Assembly: GCF_000741525.1 (NCBI RefSeq)
Contig: NZ_JGYP01000001.1
Coordinates: forward strand, 186,001-250,000
Direction of reading: 5' to 3'
Origin: Bifidobacterium bohemicum DSM 22767
Lineage (GTDB): Bacteria > Actinomycetota > Actinomycetes > Actinomycetales > Bifidobacteriaceae
DNA: 64,000 bases
The notes beneath the pieces were generated by a model. That model made no database searches. It saw nothing but the letters and a program-made list of their open reading frames with translations, and was not told the DNA's origin. The position numbers and the translations under genes are program-made. Shown here piece by piece: positions 8,659-17,847 of the stretch (its first letter is position 1; the number at the start of each line of letters is the position of its first letter).

Positions 8659-10002
8659 ATGAGCCATATTAAAACGGAGATAGAGCCATTCGCCATTGAA
8701 CACGCCACCGTCGCCACCGGAGACGAGGACGGACGTACCCTCCACGACAGCACCATCGTCGTTGATGGCCTCGGCAGAATCCGCACCGTGGGACCCAGCA
8801 GCGAGGTCATCGTACCGCCGGGATATCACAAGATCGACGCGACCGGCAAAGTCGTATCCCCCGGAATGATCAACGGACACGTTCACACGTTTTCAAAGGG
8901 CAAGCCGCTCGACCCGGAGGGAAGCACTCCGGAAGGCCAACGCAAAGCCGCAAAGCTGGCGCATTCCCCCATCGGCAAGGCTGCAATGTACGCCAACAGC
9001 CGCTCCAACGTAATGACCCTGTTGAATTCCGGAGTCACCACGATTCGCACCGTAGGTGATGTCGGCTACGAAAACGCGACGTTGCGGGACCGCATCGAAG
9101 CCGGCCGGGAAGTCGGCCCCCGCATCTTGCCTTCCGGACCCATGCTTGCGATTCCTGACGGCCATGGGGCTCCGTTGCTCGCACTCGAAAGCACCACCCC
9201 GGAGGAGGCCCGCAGGAACGCGGAGACGAATATCGACCACGGTGCGACCGCCTTGAAGATAGCGGCCACCGGCGGCGTGACCGATTCACAGGTATTGGGT
9301 GAGGCCGGTGCTCCACAGATGACCATTGAAGACATGAGCGCCATCTGCGAAACCGCCCACGCCAACGACATCATCGTGGCGGCTCACGCGCAAAGCCGTG
9401 AAGGAGTGTTCCGCGCCCTGAAAGCCGGAGTCGATACCATTGAGCACGGCTGCGAGCTTGACGACGAGCTTATCGATCTGTTCCTGAACAACCCGAGGTC
9501 GTTGCGCGGCTACAGCGCGCTTGAACCTACACTTTCGGCGGGACTGCCAATGAAGTTCCTGTCTCAGGAAGCACTGCACATGACCGACATCCAGATGGCG
9601 AACTCCGTTGACGTGGTCAAGGGAATGGTCAATGGCACCCAGCAGGCACATAGGGCCGGCATCAAGGTCGGAGTTGGTACGGACACGGCCATGCCGTTTG
9701 TGACGCAGTACGGCACCTGGCGTGAGATGTACCTTCTGGTGCGGTTCGGCGGATTCACCCCCGCTGAGGCCTTCCACGCCGGCACTCAAGTGACAGCGGA
9801 GATCATTGGCGTTTCAGATGTCACCGGTTCGCTCGAAGAAGGCAAATACGCCGATCTCCTGGTGTTGGACGAAAACCCGGTCGACAATCTGCGCACGCTG
9901 GAGCACCCGTTGCTTGTCGTTGCCGCCGGTCATCCTGTGTGGCATCCGCACGTCGAGAGGTTCGCTGATATCGACGCCGAACTTGATGAGGCGTATAAGT
10001 AG
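8659..10002 (+). CDS. amidohydrolase, imidazolonepropionase/prolidase-like
   Basis: A cytoplasmic metal-dependent hydrolase of the amidohydrolase superfamily (447 residues). The first metal site is GHVHTF (HxH), the likely carboxylated lysine lies in ALKIAATGG, and later ligands are in VAAHAQSREG and EHGCE; GVGTDTAMP holds the catalytic aspartate. The C-terminal GSLEEGKYADLLVLDENP returns to the beta sandwich. Close families hydrolyse cyclic amides or Xaa-Pro/Xaa-Arg dipeptides; substrate unknown. The start ATG 8659 has a perfect AAGGAGG upstream, so the in-frame codon 33 bases earlier is not needed. It is probably transcribed alone and followed by a strong hairpin. Confidence 0.85.
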   Translation: MSHIKTEIEPFAIEHATVATGDEDGRTLHDSTIVVDGLGRIRTVGPSSEVIVPPGYHKIDATGKVVSPGMINGHVHTFSKGKPLDPEGSTPEGQRKAAKLAHSPIGKAAMYANSRSNVMTLLNSGVTTIRTVGDVGYENATLRDRIEAGREVGPRILPSGPMLAIPDGHGAPLLALESTTPEEARRNAETNIDHGATALKIAATGGVTDSQVLGEAGAPQMTIEDMSAICETAHANDIIVAAHAQSREGVFRALKAGVDTIEHGCELDDELIDLFLNNPRSLRGYSALEPTLSAGLPMKFLSQEALHMTDIQMANSVDVVKGMVNGTQQAHRAGIKVGVGTDTAMPFVTQYGTWREMYLLVRFGGFTPAEAFHAGTQVTAEIIGVSDVTGSLEEGKYADLLVLDENPVDNLRTLEHPLLVVAAGHPVWHPHVERFADIDAELDEAYK

Positions 10003-10306
10003 ATGATTACGACGCATCGTCTCATCGGATGCACCGTAGCCTGATGTCCTGCTAGGAAGCATTCTTCCTAGCAGGACGTTCTGCGTTTCACTTTGCATCG
10101 GCCACTTTCCAATGGAACGATCCCTGTCGTTCGGCCGATTCAATAGCCGTGTCATCAAAGACCGCACTCACGGAACAGGATTCCCGTGTCAATTGTGTTC
10201 ATACGATAGACAATCACTGCACTATAAATGTCTCAAAGCCTGCAAGAAAAACCAAACGCACATTCTCAGATTATCGTTCCTTACGAACAACCGGCCCATA
10301 AAAGGA
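10003..10306. other. intergenic region holding one hairpin
   Basis: Non-coding space between the amidohydrolase and the convergent alpha/beta hydrolase. Apart from the palindrome at 10046-10077 I see nothing in it; small open frames lack start signals. Confidence 0.5.
10046..10077 (+). terminator. perfect 14-bp hairpin after the amidohydrolase
   Basis: GTCCTGCTAGGAAG and CTTCCTAGCAGGAC pair without mismatch around a four-base loop (CATT). The downstream T content is low, so it is a probable terminator or 3' stabiliser rather than a textbook intrinsic terminator. Confidence 0.65.
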
Positions 10307-11104
10307 TTATTCCTTCAGCAATCGTTGCGCCCAATGACGAACCAACGGTTTTACCGCTTCCGGATTATCAATATGAATGTTATGGCCAGCCGGGTCTACA
10401 ATATGGAAAACAGCCTCCGGATAATGGGACAGCAAGGCACGTTGATCTTCATATCCAACAATTTGGTCCTCTTTGCCGACGACAATGAGCATGGGCCCTG
10501 AATATGTACCGAACCGGCTTTCAGGTTCCGTGTCAAGCCAGTAGCGGTCGCTGAGCCGCTCGTTGGCCTCTCGATCGCATGATGCCGTTCCTGGTAGAAT
10601 GTACCGCTGATATCGTCTCCACGCCTCAAACGATTGGTTGACCCCCATCTGCAGGAAGTCAACGACTTTGTCCTGCGGCAGATTACTCGTGAGGTCGGGA
10701 TTCGGATCGTTGACCACATGCCTGGCAACCGTTCGGTGCGCATAAACCGGATCGACCACGGGCGCAATCAATGCCATGCCAAGGACACGTTGCGGCTTGC
10801 GAGACAACAAATCACGAGCCAGGAGACCACCCATGGAATTACCCAGCAGCGCGAACCTGGCACGGCTACCCACCAGATCATCGATGGTTTCGGCGAACCA
10901 ATCCACCAACTCAGGCAGGCCTCCGGGAGCCGGCAATGCAGAGGTACGGCCATGGCCGGGCAAATCAACGTAAATACGTTGAACTCCTTCAGGAAAAGCA
11001 TCATCAAGCACCATTAGCGACCGGTGATCGACTCCCATTCCGTGAAGCATCACCACAGGGACTCCTGAACCTTCAACGACCGTATATGCCCGAGGCTTCA
11101 CCAT
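10307..11104 (-). CDS. alpha/beta-fold hydrolase
   Basis: A cytoplasmic alpha/beta hydrolase of about 265 residues, normal for the family. Visible landmarks are the oxyanion region VVMLHGMGVDHRS, DLPGHGRT, the nucleophile elbow GNSMGG (serine), an acid in the segment IVVGKEDQIV and the late histidine in PAGHNIHID. This gives a complete Ser-Asp-His triad, so it is probably an active esterase or related enzyme; substrate unknown. The start is probably ATG 11104 behind GGAG, with GTG 11107 as the alternative. No operon partner. Confidence 0.8.
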   Translation of the reverse strand: MVKPRAYTVVEGSGVPVVMLHGMGVDHRSLMVLDDAFPEGVQRIYVDLPGHGRTSALPAPGGLPELVDWFAETIDDLVGSRARFALLGNSMGGLLARDLLSRKPQRVLGMALIAPVVDPVYAHRTVARHVVNDPNPDLTSNLPQDKVVDFLQMGVNQSFEAWRRYQRYILPGTASCDREANERLSDRYWLDTEPESRFGTYSGPMLIVVGKEDQIVGYEDQRALLSHYPEAVFHIVDPAGHNIHIDNPEAVKPLVRHWAQRLLKE

Positions 11105-11235
11105 CACTCCAATTCCTTCGACTGCTTAAGCGTTTACAACCGTGAACGTAACCTGATGCCGACTCCATATTGCACCATGAAACGCGAACCAAGTCCTTAA
11201 AAATACGTCTGGCGCCCGCGATACCGTTTCGGCAA

Positions 11236-11268
11236 TAAAAAAGTTCCACGACCCGAAGGCCGTGAAAC
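11236..11268 (-). terminator. intrinsic terminator of secG
   Basis: Read on the minus strand, an 11-bp stem (GTTTCACGGCC with GGTCGTGGAAC) closed by a TTCG tetraloop is followed at once by six T residues. It lies 21 bases past the secG stop codon. Confidence 0.88.
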
Positions 11269-11289
11269 ATGAAAAGATCCGTCAAGCCA

Positions 11290-11547
11290 TTAAATAAGCT
11301 TGAACTTGGTCATAAGACCCAGTGCGATGATAATCGCCACCCAGAGCAAAGCCAATACGATGGTCCAACGATTCAGGTTCTTCTCAGCCACGCCAGAGGT
11401 TCCGGCATTCTGAGTCAGGCCACCCCCGAACATGTCAGAAAGACCACCGCCCTTACCACGGTGCATGAGAATCAGCAACGTCAGCAAAATGCTGAAGAGC
11501 ACAAGAATGATTTGCAACACAAGCTTGACGATGGCCATTGTCGACAC
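11290..11547 (-). CDS. secG: SecG, preprotein translocase subunit
   Basis: Small subunit of the SecYEG channel in the cytoplasmic membrane. The 85-residue protein has two hydrophobic segments separated by the conserved HRGKGGGLSDMFGGG loop and ends after the second helix, as SecG does. I choose the GTG at 11547 (GTG-TCG-ACA-ATG) because GGAGG sits six bases before it; the ATG three codons later is too far from that site. It follows tpiA in the same direction, the usual arrangement pgk-tpiA-secG. Confidence 0.92.
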   Translation of the reverse strand: MSTMAIVKLVLQIILVLFSILLTLLILMHRGKGGGLSDMFGGGLTQNAGTSGVAEKNLNRWTIVLALLWVAIIIALGLMTKFKLI

Positions 11548-11673
11548 TGTTAACCTCCATGAACGGAATACTTTAGTCATGTTATCGCATGGCATGGAAG
11601 AAACCGAATAAACCATCAGTCAGCAGGAACAGCAATGCTAAAGTATCTCGAATAACCCTTGAAGGATGCAATG

Positions 11674-12477
11674 TCAGCGGCGAACAGACGTGGTTTTTTC
11701 GGTGAGCCTGCAAATCTTCGCCAACTCCTCCGGATCCAGTGAAGCGCCACCGATAAGAAAACCATCGACGTCCGGCTCACTGATCAGCTCAACCGCATTT
11801 CGGGAACTGACCGAACCACCGTACAGTATACGTACGGACTGAGCTACATCGGAACCAAAACTTTCAGTGAGGTCGTTTCGTATGGCCAAAGCCGCATCCT
11901 GCGCATTCTGAGGGGTCGCAACCAATCCCGTGCCGATGGCCCACACCGGCTCATAGGCAATCACAAGACGCGAGGCCTCCTCGTCGGAAAGGTCGCGCGT
12001 CACATCGTGCACCTGTCCGACCGCATAGTCGAGCGCTATCCCCTTGCGGCGCTCCTGCATGCTCTCCCCTACGCAGAGAATCGGTTGCATGCCGGCCGTC
12101 AGCACGGCGCGCACCTGATCGACAATGTTGGCATCGTCTTCAGGATGGTACTTACGTCGCTCCGAATGGCCGACGATGACATAACTGCATCCAAGACGAG
12201 CGAGCATATCCGCCGAGACATCGCCTGTAAAGGCACCTTGGTTGGTGACCGAAACGGACTGTGCCCCGTATGTGATTTTGAGCTTGTCGGCCTGCACCAG
12301 CACCTGTACGCTTCGCAGTGACGTAAACGAGGGCATCAGAGTGACCTCACAACGCTTGAAGTCGAAATGAGCGTCACGGAGCAGCCATGCGAGCTTTTGC
12401 ACGAAATAGGTGGCTTCCAAGTGGTCGAAATTCATTTTCCAATTGCCAGCTACCAATGGTATACGTGCCCGAGCCAT
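11674..12477 (-). CDS. tpiA: triosephosphate isomerase
   Basis: Interconverts dihydroxyacetone phosphate and glyceraldehyde 3-phosphate. The 267 residues contain GNWKMN (catalytic lysine), GHSERRKYH (catalytic histidine) and the YEPVWAIGTG segment with the catalytic glutamate, followed by the phosphate-binding ILYGGSVSSRN. The start ATG has GGGGGAAGG upstream. It lies between pgk and secG; a terminator-like hairpin separates it from pgk, so it probably has its own promoter in the 12478-12616 gap. Confidence 0.96.
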   Translation of the reverse strand: MARARIPLVAGNWKMNFDHLEATYFVQKLAWLLRDAHFDFKRCEVTLMPSFTSLRSVQVLVQADKLKITYGAQSVSVTNQGAFTGDVSADMLARLGCSYVIVGHSERRKYHPEDDANIVDQVRAVLTAGMQPILCVGESMQERRKGIALDYAVGQVHDVTRDLSDEEASRLVIAYEPVWAIGTGLVATPQNAQDAALAIRNDLTESFGSDVAQSVRILYGGSVSSRNAVELISEPDVDGFLIGGASLDPEELAKICRLTEKTTSVRR

Positions 12478-12616
12478 AAACGCCTTCCCCCTAGCCGAAT
12501 CTAAAACCCGCCAGACTCAATGGCCTGAGACGAATCGCGACAATTCAACTGATTCTACTCCAGACGCCCAACGAACCGTATATTGTTGTTCTTCAAGGAA
12601 AAGTCGGACCAATGCA

Positions 12617-12656
12617 AAAGCCGCACGATACGCATCGTTGCGCCTCGTGCGGCTTT
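12617..12656 (-). terminator. terminator of pgk
   Basis: AAAGCCGCACGA (12617-12628) pairs with TCGTGCGGCTTT (12645-12656). The 16-base interior can add a further short stem. On the minus strand the stem ends in TTTT, giving an intrinsic terminator between pgk and tpiA. Confidence 0.8.
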
Positions 12657-12683
12657 CTGTACTTTGTGTGGCTCGTTCTTGGA

Positions 12684-13889
12684 CTACTCAAGCACCTTCA
12701 GTCCAGGCAGGGTCTTGCCTTCGAGGAACTCGAGCGAAGCACCGCCGCCGGTGGAAATGTGTGAGAAGCCGTCTTCGGGGAAACCGAGGTTACGCACGGC
12801 CGAAGCGGAATCGCCACCGCCGACGATGGTGAAGGCACCATTGGCGGTCGCATCCACAAGTCCCTGCGCCACAGCACGGGTACCCGCCTCGAACTCCTTG
12901 ATCTCGAACACGCCGGCAGGACCGTTCCACACGACCGTCTTGGAATCGACGATCTTGTCGTGGAAGATCTGCTGGGACTTCGGGCCGATATCAAGACCCA
13001 TCTTGTCGGCCGGCATCTTGTCAGCGTCAACGACCTCGGGATCGGCAGGGACGTCGTCGCTCGGGAAGCCCTTGTTGACAACGACATCAACCGGCAGAAC
13101 CAGCTCGACGCCATTCTTCTTGGCCGTCTCAATGTAACCCTTGACCGTATCGATCTGATCCTGCTCCAACAGAGAGGTGCCAACCTCATAACCCTTGGCA
13201 GCAAGGAAGGTGAAAGCCATGCCGCCACCGATGAGCAGACGATCGGCCTTGGAAAGCAGATTCTCAATAACACCAAGCTTATCGGAGACCTTCGAGCCAC
13301 CCAGCACGACGGTGAAGGGACGCTCAGGGCTTTCAGTGGCACGAGACAGTGCCTTGACTTCCTTCTCGATGAGCTTACCGGCTGCGCTTGGCAGATCGGT
13401 CGCCACATCATAATCGGAGCCTTGTGCGCGGTGAACCACACCGAAACCATCGGAGACGAAGACGTCGCCCAGAGCGGCGATCTTCTTGGCATACGCCGCG
13501 CGCTCGGCATCGTCCTTGCTGGTCTCCTCAGGGTTGAAACGAACATTTTGCAGGAGCACAACGTCGCCATCGTTCATGGCGGCGACCTTGGCCTGGGCAT
13601 CCTCGCCATACGTGTCATTCGCGAGCGGCACGTTCACGCCAAGCAGCTCACCGAGCCGTTTCGCCACCGGAGCGAGCGACAGCTCAGGAACCACCTTGCC
13701 CTTTGGCCGACCCAGGTGGGCCATCAAAATGACCTTTGCTCCATCGGCACGCAACTGCTCGATGGTCGGCAACGCCGCACGAATACGGCCATCGTCGGTG
13801 ATCGTGGTACCTTTCAGCGGCACGTTGAAGTCCGCACGAACAAGCACCTTCTTGCCCTTAAGATCTCCAAGATCCTTGAGTGTCTTCAT
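12684..13889 (-). CDS. pgk: phosphoglycerate kinase
   Basis: Transfers phosphate between 1,3-bisphosphoglycerate and ADP in the lower glycolytic branch. The 401-residue protein starts [25 protein letters not shown] and contains [10 protein letters not shown], the hinge NGPAGVFE and the C-terminal GGGDSASAV nucleotide-binding region. The longer upstream frame is not used: the ATG at 13889 has GGAAAGGG five bases ahead. A leader of about 270 bases lies upstream. Confidence 0.96.
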   Translation of the reverse strand: MKTLKDLGDLKGKKVLVRADFNVPLKGTTITDDGRIRAALPTIEQLRADGAKVILMAHLGRPKGKVVPELSLAPVAKRLGELLGVNVPLANDTYGEDAQAKVAAMNDGDVVLLQNVRFNPEETSKDDAERAAYAKKIAALGDVFVSDGFGVVHRAQGSDYDVATDLPSAAGKLIEKEVKALSRATESPERPFTVVLGGSKVSDKLGVIENLLSKADRLLIGGGMAFTFLAAKGYEVGTSLLEQDQIDTVKGYIETAKKNGVELVLPVDVVVNKGFPSDDVPADPEVVDADKMPADKMGLDIGPKSQQIFHDKIVDSKTVVWNGPAGVFEIKEFEAGTRAVAQGLVDATANGAFTIVGGGDSASAVRNLGFPEDGFSHISTGGGASLEFLEGKTLPGLKVLE

Positions 13890-14161
13890 GAATTCCCTTT
13901 CCGTAACCCTCCGACGTGTAAGCCGCATTCAGCTGTCAACGGGCGGAGGCAGCCCACTTGGAAGAGCCGACTCACAAAACTATGAGCCTCTCACCAAAAG
14001 CTTTCAATTACCATCCTACAAGAGGTAATCAACAAATAAGTTCGAAACCGAACGTTCAATCATGGTTTTATACCTTCGTTTGTTAACGCTCACATAGTTT
14101 CGGACTTACGAATTTTCAGTGTCCTTTCGATGCGGCGGATAATTTACGGCATCACGCGACG

Positions 14162-15112
14162 TTACTTCGTCCCCTGTTCGCGTTCCTTTTCGGTTTTCGC
14201 GGCCAGTTGAAGCAGCCGGCGAATACGACCGGCAATCGCATCCTTGGTAATCGGCGGATTGGCCAGATGCCCCAATTCCTCGAGGCTTGCATCGGTATGC
14301 CACACACGAAGATCACCGGCCGCCTTGAGGTTTTCGGGAATATCGTCGCCCAGGACCTCGAACGCATGAAGCACCTTCTGCGTCGCCTCAGCGGCCGCCT
14401 TGGCGCTACGACGCATATTGGCGTCATCGAAATTGGCCAGCCGGTTGGCCTTGCCCCGTGCCTCGCCGTCTGCGCGCTTTCCCGTCCATTCCCTGGCTGC
14501 ACGCGGCGCACCGATGAGGTTCAGCACTCGCTCGATCGCATCCGCGTCACGTAAAGTGATTCGTTCGGAGCTACGAACCTTCCTGGTTTGAGCGGTAATA
14601 CCCAACCTACGACCCGCACCCTGGAGCGCGACCGCACTTTCATGGGTGGGACATACGATCTCAAGATAGCTCGCTTTGCCGGGGTCGGAAATGGTTCCGC
14701 GAGCCAGAAAAGCCCCGCGCCATGCGGCTTTTATCTGCGAGATATTGCCGCTGATGACTTCGGCGGGAAGTCCGACCACGACGTGCATACGCCGATCAAG
14801 CAATCCCGTCTGAAGAGCCAGCGCCGTAGCCCCACGATCAACCAGCATCTCATAACGCTGAACGGTCCCGCTTGGGGTCTGACGGGAAACCTTGGTCACT
14901 TTGGCTTCACGCTGGAAATGATGCGATATGGCATTTTTAAGCCATTCGGCAGCCTCAATCGAATCGAACTGCGCGTGGATGACCACCTTGTTATTCACCG
15001 GTCGTAACCCACCCCCGAACCGTAACATAGTGGCGACCTGAGCCATTTTCGCCACCGGCGGATCGGTCTCGATTCCTGCCAGCTCCCGTTTGACATCATT
15101 CAGAAGAGCCAA
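14162..15112 (-). CDS. whiA: WhiA-family DNA-binding protein
   Basis: 316 residues with an N-terminal LAGLIDADG-like fold (LRGTIS-like segment [18 protein letters not shown] at about 130-150) and a C-terminal WhiA helix-turn-helix region ([34 protein letters not shown] in pieces). WhiA is a regulator found throughout Gram-positive bacteria, linked to sporulation in Streptomyces and to division and chromosome segregation in other Gram-positives. It starts with TTG behind AGGAGG. It lies between pgk and rapZ in the conserved actinobacterial cluster. Confidence 0.92.
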   Translation of the reverse strand: MALLNDVKRELAGIETDPPVAKMAQVATMLRFGGGLRPVNNKVVIHAQFDSIEAAEWLKNAISHHFQREAKVTKVSRQTPSGTVQRYEMLVDRGATALALQTGLLDRRMHVVVGLPAEVISGNISQIKAAWRGAFLARGTISDPGKASYLEIVCPTHESAVALQGAGRRLGITAQTRKVRSSERITLRDADAIERVLNLIGAPRAAREWTGKRADGEARGKANRLANFDDANMRRSAKAAAEATQKVLHAFEVLGDDIPENLKAAGDLRVWHTDASLEELGHLANPPITKDAIAGRIRRLLQLAAKTEKEREQGTK

Positions 15113-15272
15113 AGTCCAACCTCCTGCTTCCTGTTCTTCTTAAAGTGTAGTAAATTCATCGAACAGCGGCACCTTTAGGGACAGAGCCTCGTCAGATGCT
15201 CAACAGCTATGAATCTACCACAAATCCTATCGTTACTCGATAGTTCTACTATGTTCCATTCGACAAAATCCG

Positions 15273-16235
15273 TCACTGACGGTCGACTTTTTGCAATTCC
15301 CGCGCCGAAACCGTCACGGCCAATCCCTGTTTCCGAAGCCGCCGTGCCAGTTCCTCACTGATGGCCACAGAACGATGCTGCCCACCGGTGCATCCGATGG
15401 CAATGGTCACAAAATGCTTATCCTCCTCGGCGTAGCCTTTGACGGCTATAAGCAGTGCTTTCTCGTACGCATCCAGAAATTCCAAGGCTCCTTCGCTTGA
15501 GAGCACATAGTCGCTCACGGCGCCGTCACGTCCGTTTAATTCGCGTAAACTCGGCACCCAGTAAGGATTCGGCAAAAAGCGAACATCCGCCACAAAATCG
15601 GCGTCGAGCGGAATGCCGTATTTGAAGCCAAAACTGAAGATGTGGACGGCCACTGTTTTGGGACCCGAACCCAACAGAGCCTCATAGAGTTTCGTTGAAA
15701 GCTGATGAATGCTCAAAGCGGAAGTGTCGATAACCGTATCAGCCCGTTCCTTGAGATTCTCGAGCAGTTCGCGTTCCTCATGGATGCCGTCAATCAGTCG
15801 ATTGCCGTGTTGCAGCGGATGCGGGCGGCGCACCGACTCGTAGCGCTGAACCAGCACTTGGTCACTGGCATCGAGGAACAGAATGCTCGTACGTACCCCA
15901 AGGTCATCCAAGTGGCTCAGAACAGCGGAAAGATCGTCGAAATAACTACGCGAACGCACATCGATGACAGCGGCGAGACGATGGACCTTCGAACCCGAAG
16001 AAGTCATCATGTCCACCAGGGGGATCAACAGCTTCGGCGGCAGATTGTCCACGACATACCAGCCCATGTCCTCCACGCTATCGGCGGCTTGAGAACGGCC
16101 GGCGCCACTCATGCCGGTGATCAGCAACACCTCGAACTCGCTGGCCGGTCTGGGCTCGCCGCAGGCGAGCCCAACGTTCATGGACTGCGACGACGGTGCT
16201 TCTGCATCCTCTCCACTGTCAAGACTTGACTTCAC
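15273..16235 (-). CDS. rapZ: RapZ/YvcJ-family nucleotide-binding protein
   Basis: A P-loop protein of 320 residues. It has the Walker A segment LITGMSGAGRSQAA (about residues 38-51) after an N-terminal tail, VDNLPPKL, the RRPHPL and ERELL region, and the C-terminal IGCTGGQHRSV motif that is diagnostic for the family. In E. coli RapZ is an RNase adaptor controlling glmZ; in Gram-positives (YvcJ) it hydrolyses nucleotides and the role is less clear. GTG start, overlapping the aroE stop codon by four bases (GTGA), with GGGAGG upstream. Head-to-tail with aroE and whiA. Confidence 0.93.
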   Translation of the reverse strand: MKSSLDSGEDAEAPSSQSMNVGLACGEPRPASEFEVLLITGMSGAGRSQAADSVEDMGWYVVDNLPPKLLIPLVDMMTSSGSKVHRLAAVIDVRSRSYFDDLSAVLSHLDDLGVRTSILFLDASDQVLVQRYESVRRPHPLQHGNRLIDGIHEERELLENLKERADTVIDTSALSIHQLSTKLYEALLGSGPKTVAVHIFSFGFKYGIPLDADFVADVRFLPNPYWVPSLRELNGRDGAVSDYVLSSEGALEFLDAYEKALLIAVKGYAEEDKHFVTIAIGCTGGQHRSVAISEELARRLRKQGLAVTVSARELQKVDRQ

Positions 16236-17305
16236 AACGCCTCCCGTAACGCGTCTTCCATGGCCGTTTCAAGGCCGACAAGATCCAAGCCCCCCGTCTT
16301 TGGGACAGAGGTCCGGTTTAATTTCCGTGTCGGTTCCATCATAACCGAACGGGGTGGCATGTGCATACCCGTCATCAAAAGCACTTGCGCGACGGCCTGA
16401 TACAACAGCATCCGCTCCCCTCCCAGGGCCTTACCGCCGGCTTTGCGCCAGGCAAGCATCAATTCAGTGGGTCTTGGGTCATAGACGACGTCGAGCAGTG
16501 TTCCGCAAACCGCGGGCCTCGAATCCACGAAATCATGAGCTGTCGTATCGGCTCCGTGTGAAGGTATGGTATTGACGACCACGTCCGCATCGTTTAGATA
16601 TTTCGGTGCTTTGGCGAGCGGAACGGCACGATAGGCAAATTCCTGACGGTGACGTTCTGCCAGATTCCGCAAAGCATCGCTTGTGTATATGGTGCGTGCA
16701 CAAATAGTGATATTCGTCACTTTTCCTTTTTTGGGAATCGTCATCTCACTCAACGCCGCAAGAGCGGAAAGCGCGGTATTGCCATTGCCAAGAATCACGG
16801 CATTGGCTCCCGGCTTGTGCGGCGTCGAACCGGGTTTACCCTGTTGGCGCGCCCATGAACGAGCCGACGGTTTTCCGATAGACGCCTCCGCGATATCGGA
16901 GTCGGGAATTCCGTCAGAGGCATCGATGTCCCACGCGTGCCTGAACGCCTGCACGATACCTTGGATATCCGTGTTATACAGACGTATGACAGGTTGCGAA
17001 TCATCGTCATCACCCTCGCGCACGATCACTGCGGTATTCGACACATGCAACTCTTTCGACCATGCATCGGAAGGCACACCGAACGGTTGAACCGTCCGTT
17101 TCAGCGGCATCGTCAGACTCAGGCCCCGCCAGGAACCGTCGAGGGTGGAGAGGAAACCCGGCAGCTCGTCCTCGCCCACTTCCTCCCGTCCATACACCCA
17201 GTCGGTCAGACCGAGGTAACGATAGGCAGCATTGTGCAATACAGGAGAAAGTGAGTGGGCGATCGGCCTGCCCAATACAGCGCATCGATGATTGACCGGA
17301 TTCAT
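16232..17305 (-). CDS. aroE: shikimate 5-dehydrogenase, enlarged
   Basis: NADP-dependent reduction of 3-dehydroshikimate in aromatic amino acid synthesis. Motifs: HSLSPVLHNAAY, the shikimate site SLTMPLK (catalytic lysine about residue 69), NTDIQGIVQA, the dinucleotide loop VILGNGNTALSA and a late MLLYQA segment. At 357 residues it is much longer than the usual about 270-290. A polar insert of about 40 residues (about 126-167) separates the two domains, and there is a C-terminal extension rich in basic and polar residues. AAAGGAGGGACA precedes the ATG. Its stop overlaps the rapZ start. Confidence 0.9.
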   Translation of the reverse strand: MNPVNHRCAVLGRPIAHSLSPVLHNAAYRYLGLTDWVYGREEVGEDELPGFLSTLDGSWRGLSLTMPLKRTVQPFGVPSDAWSKELHVSNTAVIVREGDDDDSQPVIRLYNTDIQGIVQAFRHAWDIDASDGIPDSDIAEASIGKPSARSWARQQGKPGSTPHKPGANAVILGNGNTALSALAALSEMTIPKKGKVTNITICARTIYTSDALRNLAERHRQEFAYRAVPLAKAPKYLNDADVVVNTIPSHGADTTAHDFVDSRPAVCGTLLDVVYDPRPTELMLAWRKAGGKALGGERMLLYQAVAQVLLMTGMHMPPRSVMMEPTRKLNRTSVPKTGGLDLVGLETAMEDALREAL

Positions 17306-17847
17306 TGTCCCTCCTTTGCATTTGACTCAATCGAGTTGACGTAATCAAAACGACGCGAGCCTATGCCAATGTACCCGATGGAGCGGAGACGGCCCACCGA
17401 TTCGGTTCCTGAAGACAGGATTGGGCATCGGTCGCAAGCCGTGAAGTCCGCCTTAAGGCATCGGCAGGAGTTGACCTGCCGGTGTCATCAGCGGCAGGTC
17501 AGGGCATCCGTGCGCACCTTGAGGTGGATCCTGCGCGCTCGAAGCCGGGCATTAGATTGACCGGTGTATCTCATTGTCTCGACCAAAGCGAAGCCGGCTC
17601 CCACTGAGCCGCCGATGAGCAAGCCGTTGATCACGTTTCTGGCATGTAACCTTTTCAAGTAGTAGTAGGGTAAGCGCCATTAGATTCAATTATGATCCTC
17701 GATCCATTAACCTAATGCTGATGATTGCAGAACTGCCATACCCTGTCCAAACCCATGCCCGAATCTCATTCCTCCCGACCGCATAAAACAGAAATGGACC
17801 CCCTCCATAGACGCCCAGGATAACCATACTTGCGCGAACAACGTGAA
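17306..17847. other. 542 bp between aroE and uvrC without an intact gene
   Basis: No intact gene is visible. The middle carries a short open stretch resembling part of an intramembrane protease (listed separately). The right part is AT-richer. Confidence 0.5.
17488..17643 (-). pseudogene. possible PrsW-type protease fragment
   Basis: A 51-codon open stretch reads VINGLLIGGSVGAGFALVET followed by MRY and then loses similarity. The pattern GxxxGxxVGxGFAxxExxxY is typical of PrsW-family intramembrane metalloproteases. No start codon with a ribosome binding site and no other PrsW motif lie around it, so it looks like a remnant. The assignment is from motif memory only. Confidence 0.35.

Noticed and set aside
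10112..10501. Plus-strand frame over the end of the alpha/beta hydrolase gene
   Set aside because: Overlaps a gene with an intact catalytic triad on the other strand and has no start signals.
17363..17560. tRNA-like or coding signal between aroE and uvrC
   Set aside because: No T-loop or acceptor pairing could be assembled, and the plus-strand frame has no start signal.
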